Of a stretch of 8,050 bases of DNA, positions 1-4,997 are shown piece after piece. How positions within the stretch are numbered: position 1 is the first letter of the stretch; each line of letters opens with the position of its first letter. Both the position numbers and the translations under genes were made by a program. The notes beneath the pieces are model-generated. The model saw only the letters and a list, made by a program, of their open reading frames with translations. It was not told the origin of the DNA and did not search any database. Source of the DNA: Actinomycetes bacterium (GTDB taxonomy: Bacteria; Actinomycetota; Acidimicrobiia; Spongiisociales; UBA5794); contig JAMBLK010000221.1 in the NCBI GenBank assembly GCA_023336855.1, positions 1-8,050 on the forward strand, written 5' to 3'.

Positions 1-15
1 CGCGCAATGCCGATA

Positions 16-130
16 GCCAGGGTTTGCAGCCCCCGCCAGTTGCCCATTCTGTGGGCTCCCAACCGCGTATACGGGGATACCAAGCCATTAGGGTTGCAAT
101 CCCCGCCGGCGGCGCAGACAGCCCACAGAA
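16..130. repeat. Non-coding stretch with nested inverted and imperfect direct repeats
   Basis: No credible gene is seen between the window start and the terminator. An 11-bp perfect inverted repeat (TTCTGTGGGCT at 47-57, AGCCCACAGAA at 120-130) encloses a second 6-bp pair (GGGGAT 73-78, ATCCCC 99-104). CGTATACG at 66-73 is a perfect palindrome. Two imperfect direct copies of AGGGTT(T)GCA(A/G)(T/C)CCCCGCC lie at 19-37 and 90-107, about 71 bases apart. This could be a structured RNA, the 3' untranslated part of a plus-strand unit beginning outside the window, or decayed repeats. The T-arm-like stretch does not belong to a complete tRNA. Function unknown. Confidence 0.4.
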
Positions 131-144
131 CGAAGACTCGGGAC

Positions 145-180
145 GCGAAAAGGGCCCGTCTGAAGACGGGCCCTTTTCGC
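145..180. terminator. Bidirectional intrinsic terminator after rplI
   Basis: A perfect 16-bp stem (145-160 pairing with 165-180) closes a TGAA loop, read as TTCA on the minus strand. The outer stem carries AAAA on one side and TTTT on the other, so a U-rich segment is made whichever strand is transcribed. It begins 16 bases past the rplI stop and fits the end of the rpsF-ssb-rpsR-rplI operon. It would equally stop a plus-strand transcript entering from the left edge. No further T-run follows the stem on either side. Confidence 0.82.
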
Positions 181-196
181 CTCATGTTGGCGCCAG

Positions 197-643
197 CTAC
201 GCCGGAATCACGTCAAGCGTAACCGAAAACTGGACCTCCGGATGCGGTTCGAGGACCACCTCGTGAAGACCGATTTCCTTGATCGGACCCTCGATCCGGA
301 CGATCTTGCGATCGACCTCAATCCCGGTGAACTTGGAGATCGCAGCAGCGATGTCTCCATCGCCGATCGATCCGAACAGCTTGCCTTCGTCACCGGAACG
401 AGCCGCAACGACGACCCTGGTGCCGGTGAGCGACTGGGCGTAGCCCTCTGCCTCTTGACGAGCAGCGAGCAGCGCCTCCTCGCGAGCGACTCGCATGGAG
501 TCAGCCTGGCGGAGCGCCCCCTCGGTCGCCTTGACGGCGAACGATCGCGGGACGAGATAGTTGCGAGCGTATCCATCGGAGACCTCGACAACGTCACCCT
601 TGTTCCCCAGACCTACGAGGTCCTTGGTGAGGATCAGCTTCAT
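197..643 (-). CDS. rplI: 50S ribosomal protein L9
   Basis: Encodes bL9 of 148 residues, the normal length for the family. L9 binds 23S rRNA at the base of the L1 stalk and helps maintain reading frame and subunit function. The N-terminal domain begins MKLILTKDLVGLG and continues with the family signature of glycines, GYARNYLVP and a following alanine (residues 1-36). The middle (about 40-75) is the charged, alanine-rich connecting helix. The C-terminal RNA-binding domain covers about 76-148 and includes GKLFGSIGDGDI and the late VxLEPHPEVQFSVTLDV strand pattern. The ATG overlaps the rpsR stop in an ATGA, so translation is probably coupled to rpsR. It is the last gene of the operon and is followed by a strong hairpin terminator. 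Replicative helicase dnaB, often the next gene in other bacteria, is not seen here. Confidence 0.97.
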   Translation of the reverse strand: MKLILTKDLVGLGNKGDVVEVSDGYARNYLVPRSFAVKATEGALRQADSMRVAREEALLAARQEAEGYAQSLTGTRVVVAARSGDEGKLFGSIGDGDIAAAISKFTGIEVDRKIVRIEGPIKEIGLHEVVLEPHPEVQFSVTLDVIPA

Positions 644-912
644 TTACTCGGCCTCGTCGCGAGGTAGGGCAGCAGCGCCATTTCACGGGCGTTCTTGATC
701 GCGGTGGCGACCTGATGCTGCCGCTTCTCGCTCAGCCCGGTGACGCGGCGTGAACGGATCTTGCCACGATCGGACATGAACTTGCGCAGCAGTGCGACGT
801 CCTTGTAGTCGACGAACTCGTTTTCTTTGAACCGGTAAACGATGCGCTTCCGCCGGCCCCTGTCGTCGCTAGGGCGGCGCCGCTTCGTCCGGGTACTTCT
901 TGTCTTTGCCAT
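640..912 (-). CDS. rpsR: 30S ribosomal protein S18 (cysteine-free form)
   Basis: Encodes bS18 of 90 residues. S18 pairs with S6 on the platform of the 30S subunit. The N-terminus is a basic, disordered tail rich in Arg/Lys (1-24). The conserved core follows: FVDYKDVALLRKFMSDRGKIRSRRVTGL, then the helix QHQVATAIKNAREMALLPY. The protein has no cysteine at all, whereas many actinobacterial main-operon copies carry zinc-binding CxxC pairs near the N-terminus; this one looks like the zinc-independent type. The ATG at 912 is preceded by a strong Shine-Dalgarno AAAGGAG (920-926) that overlaps the ssb stop codon. The gap to ssb is 12 bases and the 3' end overlaps rplI by 4 bases, so the three genes are tightly coupled. 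Identity is firm; zinc independence is inferred from the missing cysteines. Confidence 0.96.
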   Translation of the reverse strand: MAKTRSTRTKRRRPSDDRGRRKRIVYRFKENEFVDYKDVALLRKFMSDRGKIRSRRVTGLSEKRQHQVATAIKNAREMALLPYLATRPSK

Positions 913-924
913 CGATGTTCTCCT

Positions 925-1383
925 TTAGAAGGGCGCCTCGTCGGGCCCGGGGTTCTGGCGAGCGACCGGGGCTGCGGGCTGATCCTGCCCCTGCCCCTGT
1001 CCCTGGCTCGACCAGCCGCCGTCGGCGCGAGGCGTCTTCGTGACCGTTGCAGTAGCCCATCGGATGGAAGGGCCGATCTCCTTGATGTCGATCTCGATGA
1101 CCGACCGCTTGTCGCCTTCCTGGGTCTCCCAGGAACGCTGCTGAAGCTCGCCGACCACGATGACTCGCATCCCCTTGGTGAGGGATTCGGCCACGTTCTC
1201 GCCCAGATCGCGCCAGCACGTGCCACCGAAGAAGCTCGTCTCTTCCTGCCACTCACCCTGACTCTGGTAGCGCTTGTTCACGGCGAATCGGACTTTTGTC
1301 ATCGCCACGCCGCTCGGCGTGAAGCGGAGCTCCGGATCTTCGACGAGATTGCCGATCAAGGTCACACTGTTCACATTGCTCAT
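925..1383 (-). CDS. ssb: Single-stranded DNA-binding protein SSB
   Basis: Encodes a 152-residue SSB, which coats single-stranded DNA during replication, repair and recombination and recruits partner proteins. The OB fold covers about residues 1-113: SVTLIGNLVEDPELRFTPSG at the start, then the FF..TCWRDLGENVAESL helix segment, GMRVIVVGELQQRSWETQEG and the closing IEIDIKEIGPSIRWA strand. A flexible Gly/Gln-rich linker (about 121-145, with QGQGQGQ) follows. The acidic tail ends DEAPF, a variant of the DDIPF-type tip that docks SSB-interacting proteins. The start ATG follows a 21-base purine run on the coding strand (1385-1405) that supplies the ribosome binding site. It lies between rpsF (58-base gap) and rpsR (12-base gap), the conserved order in many bacteria. 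Tail length and sequence match actinobacterial SSBs. Confidence 0.97.
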   Translation of the reverse strand: MSNVNSVTLIGNLVEDPELRFTPSGVAMTKVRFAVNKRYQSQGEWQEETSFFGGTCWRDLGENVAESLTKGMRVIVVGELQQRSWETQEGDKRSVIEIDIKEIGPSIRWATATVTKTPRADGGWSSQGQGQGQDQPAAPVARQNPGPDEAPF

Positions 1384-1408
1384 GTTCTCTCTCTTCTCTC
1401 TTCCCGTA

Positions 1409-1428
1409 CTCCCCCATCATGAGGGGAG
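1409..1428 (-). promoter_or_regulatory. Hairpin in the rpsF-ssb intergenic leader
   Basis: CTCCCC (1409-1414) pairs with GGGGAG (1423-1428) around an 8-base loop, midway in the 58-base gap between the rpsF stop and ssb start. It lies just upstream of the purine-rich ssb ribosome binding tract. There is no T-run, so it is not a standard terminator. It could tune ssb expression relative to rpsF or act as an RNA-processing or stability site. The role is inferred. Confidence 0.35.
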
Positions 1429-1441
1429 CGTGTGACAGGAA

Positions 1442-1735
1442 TCAACCCTCTCGATCGGTCCTTCGGATGATCTTGTGACGAACGACGGCGTCGGACAGCG
1501 AAAGTGCGTGGCCGAGCGCGTCGACGAGGACGGTGTCGCCTTCAAAGTCGAGGACGGAGTAGTAGCCCTCATTCATGTGGTCGATCTCGTAGGCGAAGCG
1601 GCGCTTCCCCCAGAAGTCGGTTCCGGATACGTTGCCGCTTGTGTCGATCGTGGCGGAAACTTCCTCGATCTGCTTGCGGACATCCGACTCGACCATGTCG
1701 GGTCGGTGGATGATCATCAGCTCGTAAGAGCGCAT
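1442..1735 (-). CDS. rpsF: 30S ribosomal protein S6
   Basis: Encodes bS6 of 97 residues, which binds 16S rRNA on the platform as a heterodimer with S18. The ferredoxin-like fold is recognisable: first strand MRSYELMIIHRPDM, then the helix VRKQIEEVSATID, the hallmark WGKRRFAYEIDHMNEGYY (about residues 41-58), and the C-terminal SDAVVRHKIIRR. The reading frame extends 22 codons further upstream, but the ATG at 1735 is chosen because it gives the canonical N-terminus and has GAGGAG (1745-1750) at a 9-base spacing; the extra residues show no similarity to S6. First gene of the rpsF-ssb-rpsR-rplI operon, with a structured leader. S6 with S18 is known to bind rpsF leaders and repress the operon in several bacteria, so feedback control is plausible here. 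Confidence 0.96.
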   Translation of the reverse strand: MRSYELMIIHRPDMVESDVRKQIEEVSATIDTSGNVSGTDFWGKRRFAYEIDHMNEGYYSVLDFEGDTVLVDALGHALSLSDAVVRHKIIRRTDREG

Positions 1736-1754
1736 CGATATCAACTCCTCTGGG

Positions 1755-1809
1755 CATTCGCGATGCGAATGGTCCCCGAAGGGACAGGATCTGGCAGCCA
1801 AAGGGCCGC
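1755..1809 (-). promoter_or_regulatory. Structured rpsF leader, candidate S6:S18 autoregulatory site
   Basis: Three hairpins stand one after another on the rpsF transcript, directly upstream of its Shine-Dalgarno. The first is a 6-bp stem with one G-U pair and a CUUU loop (1794-1809). The second is a perfect 5-bp stem with a UUCG tetraloop (1772-1785). The third is a 7-bp stem CAUUCGC/GCGAAUG with a 3-base loop (1755-1771). An S6:S18-binding element is known from rpsF leaders of diverse bacteria; I cannot confirm that this one matches its consensus. Position and compact structure make translational feedback the best guess. Confidence 0.45.
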
Positions 1810-1830
1810 ATTGGTCGCCGCTCCGAGAGA

Positions 1831-1872
1831 CGGACGGCGGTGTACGGCGGGAATTGTACCGCGAGCCGTCCG
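1831..1872 (-). promoter_or_regulatory. Candidate rpsF promoter and inverted repeat
   Basis: On the minus strand TACAAT (1853-1858) is a fair -10 hexamer that would start a leader of roughly 110 bases before rpsF; no convincing -35 is seen. It lies in the loop of an 8-bp perfect inverted repeat (GCCGTCCG 1865-1872 with CGGACGGC 1831-1838). A second possible promoter lies upstream: TTGTGA (1919-1924), an 18-base spacer and GATCAT (1895-1900). It overlaps the repeat palindrome at 1917-1935. If that one is used, the inverted repeat would be transcribed and could fold. Which start is used cannot be decided from sequence. Confidence 0.35.
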
Positions 1873-1907
1873 GTAGCCGCCGGGGTCCCTCTCGATGATC
1901 CGTCGTA

Positions 1908-1948
1908 TGTGTGTTCGTTCACAAATAGTGTGAACGTAGGCACAAACG
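1908..1948. repeat. 41-bp repeat copy 1 with operator-like palindrome
   Basis: This copy matches the one at 1979-2019 in 40 of 41 positions; the single difference is G at 1936 against A at 2007. It holds the perfect palindrome GTTCACA-AATAG-TGTGAAC (1917-1935), extended to 8-bp arms here by C1916/G1936. An additional TGTG half-site at 1910-1913 is separated by 6 bases from CACA (1920-1923). It lies in the 290-base gene-free gap between the DUF192 gene end and rpsF, on the rpsF-proximal side. It looks like a binding site for a dimeric transcription factor. The factor is not identified. Confidence 0.7.
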
Positions 1949-1978
1949 TGCGACAGCCATTGCGGGTCAGATATGGTG

Positions 1979-2019
1979 TGTGTGTTCGTTCACAAATAGT
2001 GTGAACATAGGCACAAACG
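1979..2019. repeat. 41-bp repeat copy 2 with operator-like palindrome
   Basis: Second copy of the repeat, exactly 71 bp from copy 1. Its palindrome is at 1988-2006. It ends only 6 bases before the last codon of the DUF192 gene. The 30-base spacer between copies (1949-1978) is unrelated sequence. In minus-strand RNA the palindrome could form a 7-bp hairpin with loop CUAUU, but it is AT-rich and lacks a U-run, so it does not look like an intrinsic terminator for the panB-DUF192 unit. Confidence 0.7.
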
Positions 2020-2025
2020 ACGTGC

Positions 2026-2478
2026 TCAGGCGTCGGTGAGTTCGAGGACCGACCCCTCACCCACGAGGCTCAGGCCTCCGCCGGGGGTCTCCACCGCGTA
2101 CCGGTACGGCCCCTGTGGGTGATACACCGGGCATGGGTCCTCGGCGCACGGTTCCATCGTGAACCCATCGACGAAGGCGCCCCCGGCTGCGAAGAAGGCG
2201 ATGTCGAGTGCAATCAGCGTGTCCTTCATCCAGAACCCGCCGTCGGTGGATTCCTCGAAGACGAACAACATGCCGTCGAGTCCTCCAAGATCGGTCACAC
2301 CCATCAGGCCTTGTGACCTCAACGCGGGCGTGTCGGCTATCGCCACGGCCATCTCCTGGCTGTCGATGGTGATCGCCGCCACATCGAACCCGTCCATACC
2401 CACCGGTTCACCCGGTCCACAGGCGGCGAGGAGCAGGGCGATCGAGACGGCAAGTACCAGAAGCGAACGGAACCTCAT
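2026..2478 (-). CDS. DUF192 family lipoprotein
   Basis: Predicted 150-residue exported lipoprotein. Residues 1-20 form a signal peptide with a basic start (MRFR), a hydrophobic core and the lipobox LAAC, so Cys20 would be lipidated and the protein anchored outside the membrane. The rest is a DUF192 domain: RSQGLMGV (54-61), GMLFVFE (69-75), FWMKDTLIALDIAFF (82-96), a PCAEDPCPVYHP segment with two cysteines (110-121), and YRYAVETPGG (125-134). These are the family's hallmark motifs. DUF192 proteins are small, mostly extracytoplasmic and of unknown function. The gene starts 26 bases after panB in the same direction, so it is probably co-transcribed; a link to pantothenate metabolism is not otherwise indicated. 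The Shine-Dalgarno is weak (GGGG close to the start). The two cysteines might form a disulphide outside the cell. Confidence 0.88.
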   Translation of the reverse strand: MRFRSLLVLAVSIALLLAACGPGEPVGMDGFDVAAITIDSQEMAVAIADTPALRSQGLMGVTDLGGLDGMLFVFEESTDGGFWMKDTLIALDIAFFAAGGAFVDGFTMEPCAEDPCPVYHPQGPYRYAVETPGGGLSLVGEGSVLELTDA

Positions 2479-2504
2479 GCCCCGAAACCTACCGTTCCCG
2501 ACGA

Positions 2505-3368
2505 TCAGCGGTCGACGCTGGTCTCCGCCTCGACGAGGTCGCGGAGGATCGCGAACGACTCATCCGGCATGTGATATGTCTCGTCCTCCGATGGGAACGC
2601 CCCGGACTCGATGTCGGCGAAGAACCGTTCGAGTGCATCAACGGCGTCGTCGGCGAGATTCGCATACGGTCGTACGAACTTCGGGAGATAGTCCCCGGCA
2701 CCAAGACCAAGGATGTCATGCATGACGAGCACCTGACCGTCGCATCCGGCACCGGCACCGATCCCAATCGTCGGAACCTGGACTTCTGCCGTCACGATCT
2801 GCGCCACTCGATCGGGCACGCCCTCGAGCACCATGGCGAACACTCCAGCATCTGCAAGGGCTTGCGCATCGCTGATCATCTCGTACGCGGCATGCACCTT
2901 CTTCCCCTGCACCTGGTAGCCACCCATCGCGTTCACGGACTGCGGTGTGAGACCGAGGTGACCCATGACCGGGATCTCCGTGTCGAGAACGGCGGCGATC
3001 ACATCGAGACGCTTGCGCCCACCTTCGATCTTCACGGCGGCGACGCCTCCTTCACGGACGAGCCGAGCAGCGTTACGGACGGTGTCTTCGGGCGATACAT
3101 GGAAACTCATCCACGGCATGTCTCCGACGATGAGAGCATCGGGTTCGGCCCGTGTGACGGCAGCGCTGTGATGGACCATCACGTCGATGTCGACAGAGAG
3201 CGTGTCACCGTGACCGAGAACGACGTTGGCGACCGAGTCGCCCACGAGTATGACGTCCGCTCCGGCCCGACTGGCGATCTTGGCCGTCGGGTAGTCGTAC
3301 GCCGTGACCATCCGGATCTTCGCCTTGCTCTTCCGGGCGCGAATCTCCGGCGCTGTGATCTTGCTCAT
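2505..3368 (-). CDS. panB: 3-methyl-2-oxobutanoate hydroxymethyltransferase (ketopantoate hydroxymethyltransferase)
   Basis: Encodes PanB, 287 residues, slightly longer than the E. coli enzyme (264). It transfers a hydroxymethyl group from 5,10-methylene-tetrahydrofolate to 2-oxoisovalerate, giving ketopantoate, the first committed step to pantothenate and CoA. The (beta/alpha)8 barrel motifs are all present: TAYDYPTAKIA (22-32), VGDS with metal-binding Asp44, IVGDMPWMS with Asp83, VKIEGG with Glu115, VLEGVP with the catalytic-type Glu182, and TIGIGAGAGCDGQVLVMHDILG (200-221). The ATG at 3368 is preferred over an in-frame GTG at 3389 because GAGGAG (3375-3380) lies 6 bases upstream and would be inside the longer version. 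The C-terminal extension is acidic. panC and panD are not in the window. It heads a probable two-gene unit with the DUF192 lipoprotein. Confidence 0.96.
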   Translation of the reverse strand: MSKITAPEIRARKSKAKIRMVTAYDYPTAKIASRAGADVILVGDSVANVVLGHGDTLSVDIDVMVHHSAAVTRAEPDALIVGDMPWMSFHVSPEDTVRNAARLVREGGVAAVKIEGGRKRLDVIAAVLDTEIPVMGHLGLTPQSVNAMGGYQVQGKKVHAAYEMISDAQALADAGVFAMVLEGVPDRVAQIVTAEVQVPTIGIGAGAGCDGQVLVMHDILGLGAGDYLPKFVRPYANLADDAVDALERFFADIESGAFPSEDETYHMPDESFAILRDLVEAETSVDR

Positions 3369-3548
3369 CGATTGCTCCTCTCTCCCCACCCTCCGGGTTG
3401 GGGGACGCGTCGCAGCATTGGAACAGCGTCCATCTGGGCTTCGGCCGCCCTAATGGGTCGCCCGTGCCCGAACGCTTCAAGGGGAACGCTAGTCGCTGTA
3501 TTCGTGTTCCGGACCGTCTGTGGCGGTCGGTGCGGTACCGTTGCGCCC
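3369..3548. promoter_or_regulatory. Divergent intergenic region panB / PNPOx-like gene
   Basis: This 180-base region carries outward promoters for both neighbours and no gene. Next to panB, CCCC and CCC (3384-3391) can pair with GGG and GGGG (3395-3403), forming a GC-rich leader hairpin just ahead of the panB Shine-Dalgarno. For panB a weak promoter may be TTGAAG (3475-3480) with CATTAG (3450-3455), a long 19-base spacer. For the plus-strand gene see the -10 box at 3536. No repeats or clear operator palindrome were found. Confidence 0.4.
3536..3541 (+). promoter_or_regulatory. -10 box for probable leaderless transcript
   Basis: TACCGT fits the TANNNT pattern of actinobacterial -10 elements and ends 7 bases before the A of the ATG at 3549. 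Transcription would then begin at or next to the start codon. The absence of a Shine-Dalgarno in the bases before the ATG agrees with a leaderless mRNA. No convincing -35 is seen. Confidence 0.5.
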
Positions 3549-4025
3549 ATGGCGCGCAAAGACATCACCATGACGGGCCAGGAAGTGGTCGCTTTCCTCG
3601 ACGAGACCGCGATCCTCGAAGTAGCGACGATCGGCAGCGACGGCTGGCCACACCTCGCTCCGATGTGGTTCGTGATGGAGGACGACAGGATCGTATTCCG
3701 TTCGTTCACCCGGTCGCAGAAGATCGTGAACCTCCAGAGAGATCCTCGTCTCACCGTTCTGGCCGAAGACGGCGACGACTATGCAGCACTCCGGGGTGTG
3801 ATGATCAAGGCCGAGGCCCGCCTGGTTGAGGACCCGGCCTATGTCCTCGCCATCTATGGGCGTCTCGCTGCCAAGTACGCGATGGTCGGGACGGAACCCG
3901 TCGAACTCTCCGACGAGGACCTCGAGGCGGCTTTCGGCGGGTTCGCTTCGAAGAACACGGCGGTCGTCGTGGAGCCGATCAAGACCGCATCCTGGGATCA
4001 CCGCAAGCTTGGTGGCGACTATTAG
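3549..4025 (+). CDS. Pyridoxamine 5'-phosphate oxidase-like split-barrel protein (FMN or F420 dependent)
   Basis: A 158-residue cytoplasmic protein of the PNPOx-like split beta-barrel superfamily. Evidence: helix MTGQEVVAFLDE (8-19), strand ILEVATIGSDGWPHLAPMWFVMEDDRIVFRSF (22-53), the phosphate/cofactor-contacting SFTRSQKIVNLQRDPRLTVL (52-71), and a C-terminal strand ending in a SWDHRKLGG motif (148-156) common to small actinobacterial members. Such proteins often use deazaflavin F420 rather than FMN to reduce substrates; true PNP oxidase (PdxH) is longer and has other signatures, so vitamin B6 synthesis is unlikely. Substrate unknown. The ATG is chosen because the similarity begins at once and a -10 box is ideally placed for a leaderless transcript. 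The 3' end overlaps the next gene by 14 bases in another frame, suggesting coupling with the propeller lipoprotein. Confidence 0.85.
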   Translation: MARKDITMTGQEVVAFLDETAILEVATIGSDGWPHLAPMWFVMEDDRIVFRSFTRSQKIVNLQRDPRLTVLAEDGDDYAALRGVMIKAEARLVEDPAYVLAIYGRLAAKYAMVGTEPVELSDEDLEAAFGGFASKNTAVVVEPIKTASWDHRKLGGDY

Positions 4026-4989
4026 GGGCATCGGCGTCCTCGTCGGCATCATCGCTGCAGCCGCCCTGGCCTCCAGTTGCTCATCCGATGGCGCCTCTCC
4101 AGAAGATCTTCCCGTTGCGCTCCCGAACAATTGGGTGACATCGCTTGCAGTCGACCCCAACGGGAGTCTCTGGGTCGGCACCACTGACGGTCTCGGTCAC
4201 CTCTCCGACGAGTCGTGGACGAACTATCAGGCGCTGGACGGCCTTCCGACCGATCTGGTGAACACGGTCGCCGTCACAGACGACGGGCTGGTGTGGGTCG
4301 GAACGAACTTCGGAGCGGGCCTCCTCGAGGCCGGTTCTTGGACCCGGTATGGGATCGAGGAGGGACTCCCGAGCAACTGGGTAAACGCCGCCGCGATTGC
4401 CGAGGATGGGACCGTGTGGCTCGGCACGATCTTCGGCGTGAGTCACCTCGAAGCCGGCGGGTGGATCAGCCTGGAGGACGACGACGGCCTCTACGGGGGG
4501 CGGGTGACGGCCCTGGCGTTCGCACCGGACGGGACGCTGTGGATCGGGACGAATGGTGGGTTGAGCAGCGTCCGTGACGGTGTCTGGCAGTCGTACTCGA
4601 TCGCGGATGGTCTCCCCGGCGACTGGATCAACTCGATCTCCGTAGCGAATGACGGCACCGTCTGGGTCGGCACGCGTGGGGGCCTGGGCCGCTTCACCGG
4701 CGGCGAGTGGACTGCGATCACGTCCGACGACGGCCTCCCCGGCGACTGGGTTGCCGCCGTCGCCGCAGATACCGACGGAACCGTCTGGGTCGGCTCCGGC
4801 GAGGTACTCGGCCAACTCGGAGCCGATGGGTGGACCATCTACCTGACCGGCGACGGTCTCCCCCACCAGCAGGTGACGTCGATCGCCGTCGGTGGGGATG
4901 GGGCCGTCTGGGTCGGCACCAGGGGCGGCCTGGGCCGATTGCAGAACCATGAGTGGACGGTCTACACAGCCGTTTCGACCGGGTCGTAG
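4012..4989 (+). CDS. Seven-bladed beta-propeller lipoprotein (two-component-regulator propeller repeats)
   Basis: Predicted 325-residue exported protein. Residues 1-23 form a hydrophobic signal (IGVLVGIIAAAALASSC) ending in a near-lipobox ASSC; Leu is at -4 rather than -3, so lipidation of Cys23 is likely but not certain. Residues 37-325 are seven consecutive repeats of 41 residues each, on the pattern LPxxWVxxxAVxxDGxVWVGTxxGLGxLxxxxWTxYxxxDG. This is the Reg_prop type of blade otherwise found in sensor domains of hybrid histidine kinases. Seven blades would close a complete propeller, but no transmembrane, kinase or other domain follows. Start: GTG at 4012 (TTG at 4009 is possible); it overlaps the previous gene by 14 bases and has no strong Shine-Dalgarno, so coupled translation is likely. 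A ligand-binding or protein-binding role at the cell surface is inferred; the ligand is unknown. Confidence 0.8.
   Translation: MATIRGIGVLVGIIAAAALASSCSSDGASPEDLPVALPNNWVTSLAVDPNGSLWVGTTDGLGHLSDESWTNYQALDGLPTDLVNTVAVTDDGLVWVGTNFGAGLLEAGSWTRYGIEEGLPSNWVNAAAIAEDGTVWLGTIFGVSHLEAGGWISLEDDDGLYGGRVTALAFAPDGTLWIGTNGGLSSVRDGVWQSYSIADGLPGDWINSISVANDGTVWVGTRGGLGRFTGGEWTAITSDDGLPGDWVAAVAADTDGTVWVGSGEVLGQLGADGWTIYLTGDGLPHQQVTSIAVGGDGAVWVGTRGGLGRLQNHEWTVYTAVSTGS
4120..4980 (+). repeat. Seven in-frame 123-bp propeller-blade repeats
   Basis: Seven tandem units of exactly 123 bp encode the blades (protein residues 37-77, 78-118, 119-159, 160-200, 201-241, 242-282, 283-323). No unit has an insertion or deletion. 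Short DNA stretches are nearly shared between units, for example CTCCCCGGCGACTGG in units 5 and 6 and CTGGGTCGGCAC in units 5 and 7. Units 5 and 7 also share the protein stretch VWVGTRGGLGR. This suggests internal duplication with later divergence. Confidence 0.85.
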
Positions 4990-4997
4990 ACCCGCAC

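Noticed and set aside
19..107. CRISPR array remnant
   Set aside because: Only two copies, differing by indels and substitutions, with no cas gene; period alone is not enough.
84..110. tRNA T-arm (GGGTTGCAATCCC)
   Set aside because: The loop TTGCAAT is not the invariant TTCRA type, and no acceptor, D or anticodon arms can be drawn around it.
7..266. Two plus-strand reading frames of 71 and 80 codons
   Set aside because: They run through the terminator hairpin and into the rplI 3' end, have no ribosome site and encode low-complexity Arg/Pro-rich sequence.
1736..1801. 22-codon N-terminal extension of S6
   Set aside because: It would translate the leader hairpins and the Shine-Dalgarno; the internal ATG gives the standard S6 start.
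1917..2006. LexA/SOS box upstream of ssb operon
   Set aside because: Actinobacterial LexA sites are GAAC-N4-GTTC; the half-sites here are in the opposite order with an 11-base gap.
1988..2006. Intrinsic terminator for the panB-DUF192 unit
   Set aside because: The stem is short and AT-rich and no T-run follows on the minus strand.
1569..2060. 163-codon minus-strand frame across the rpsF leader and the repeats
   Set aside because: It crosses the 41-bp repeats, leader hairpins and part of rpsF in another frame, and has no recognisable protein content.
2571..3548. Long plus-strand frame antisense to panB joined to the PNPOx-like protein
   Set aside because: The upstream part is the mirror of panB codons; the real protein begins at the ATG at 3549, where similarity and the -10 box are found.
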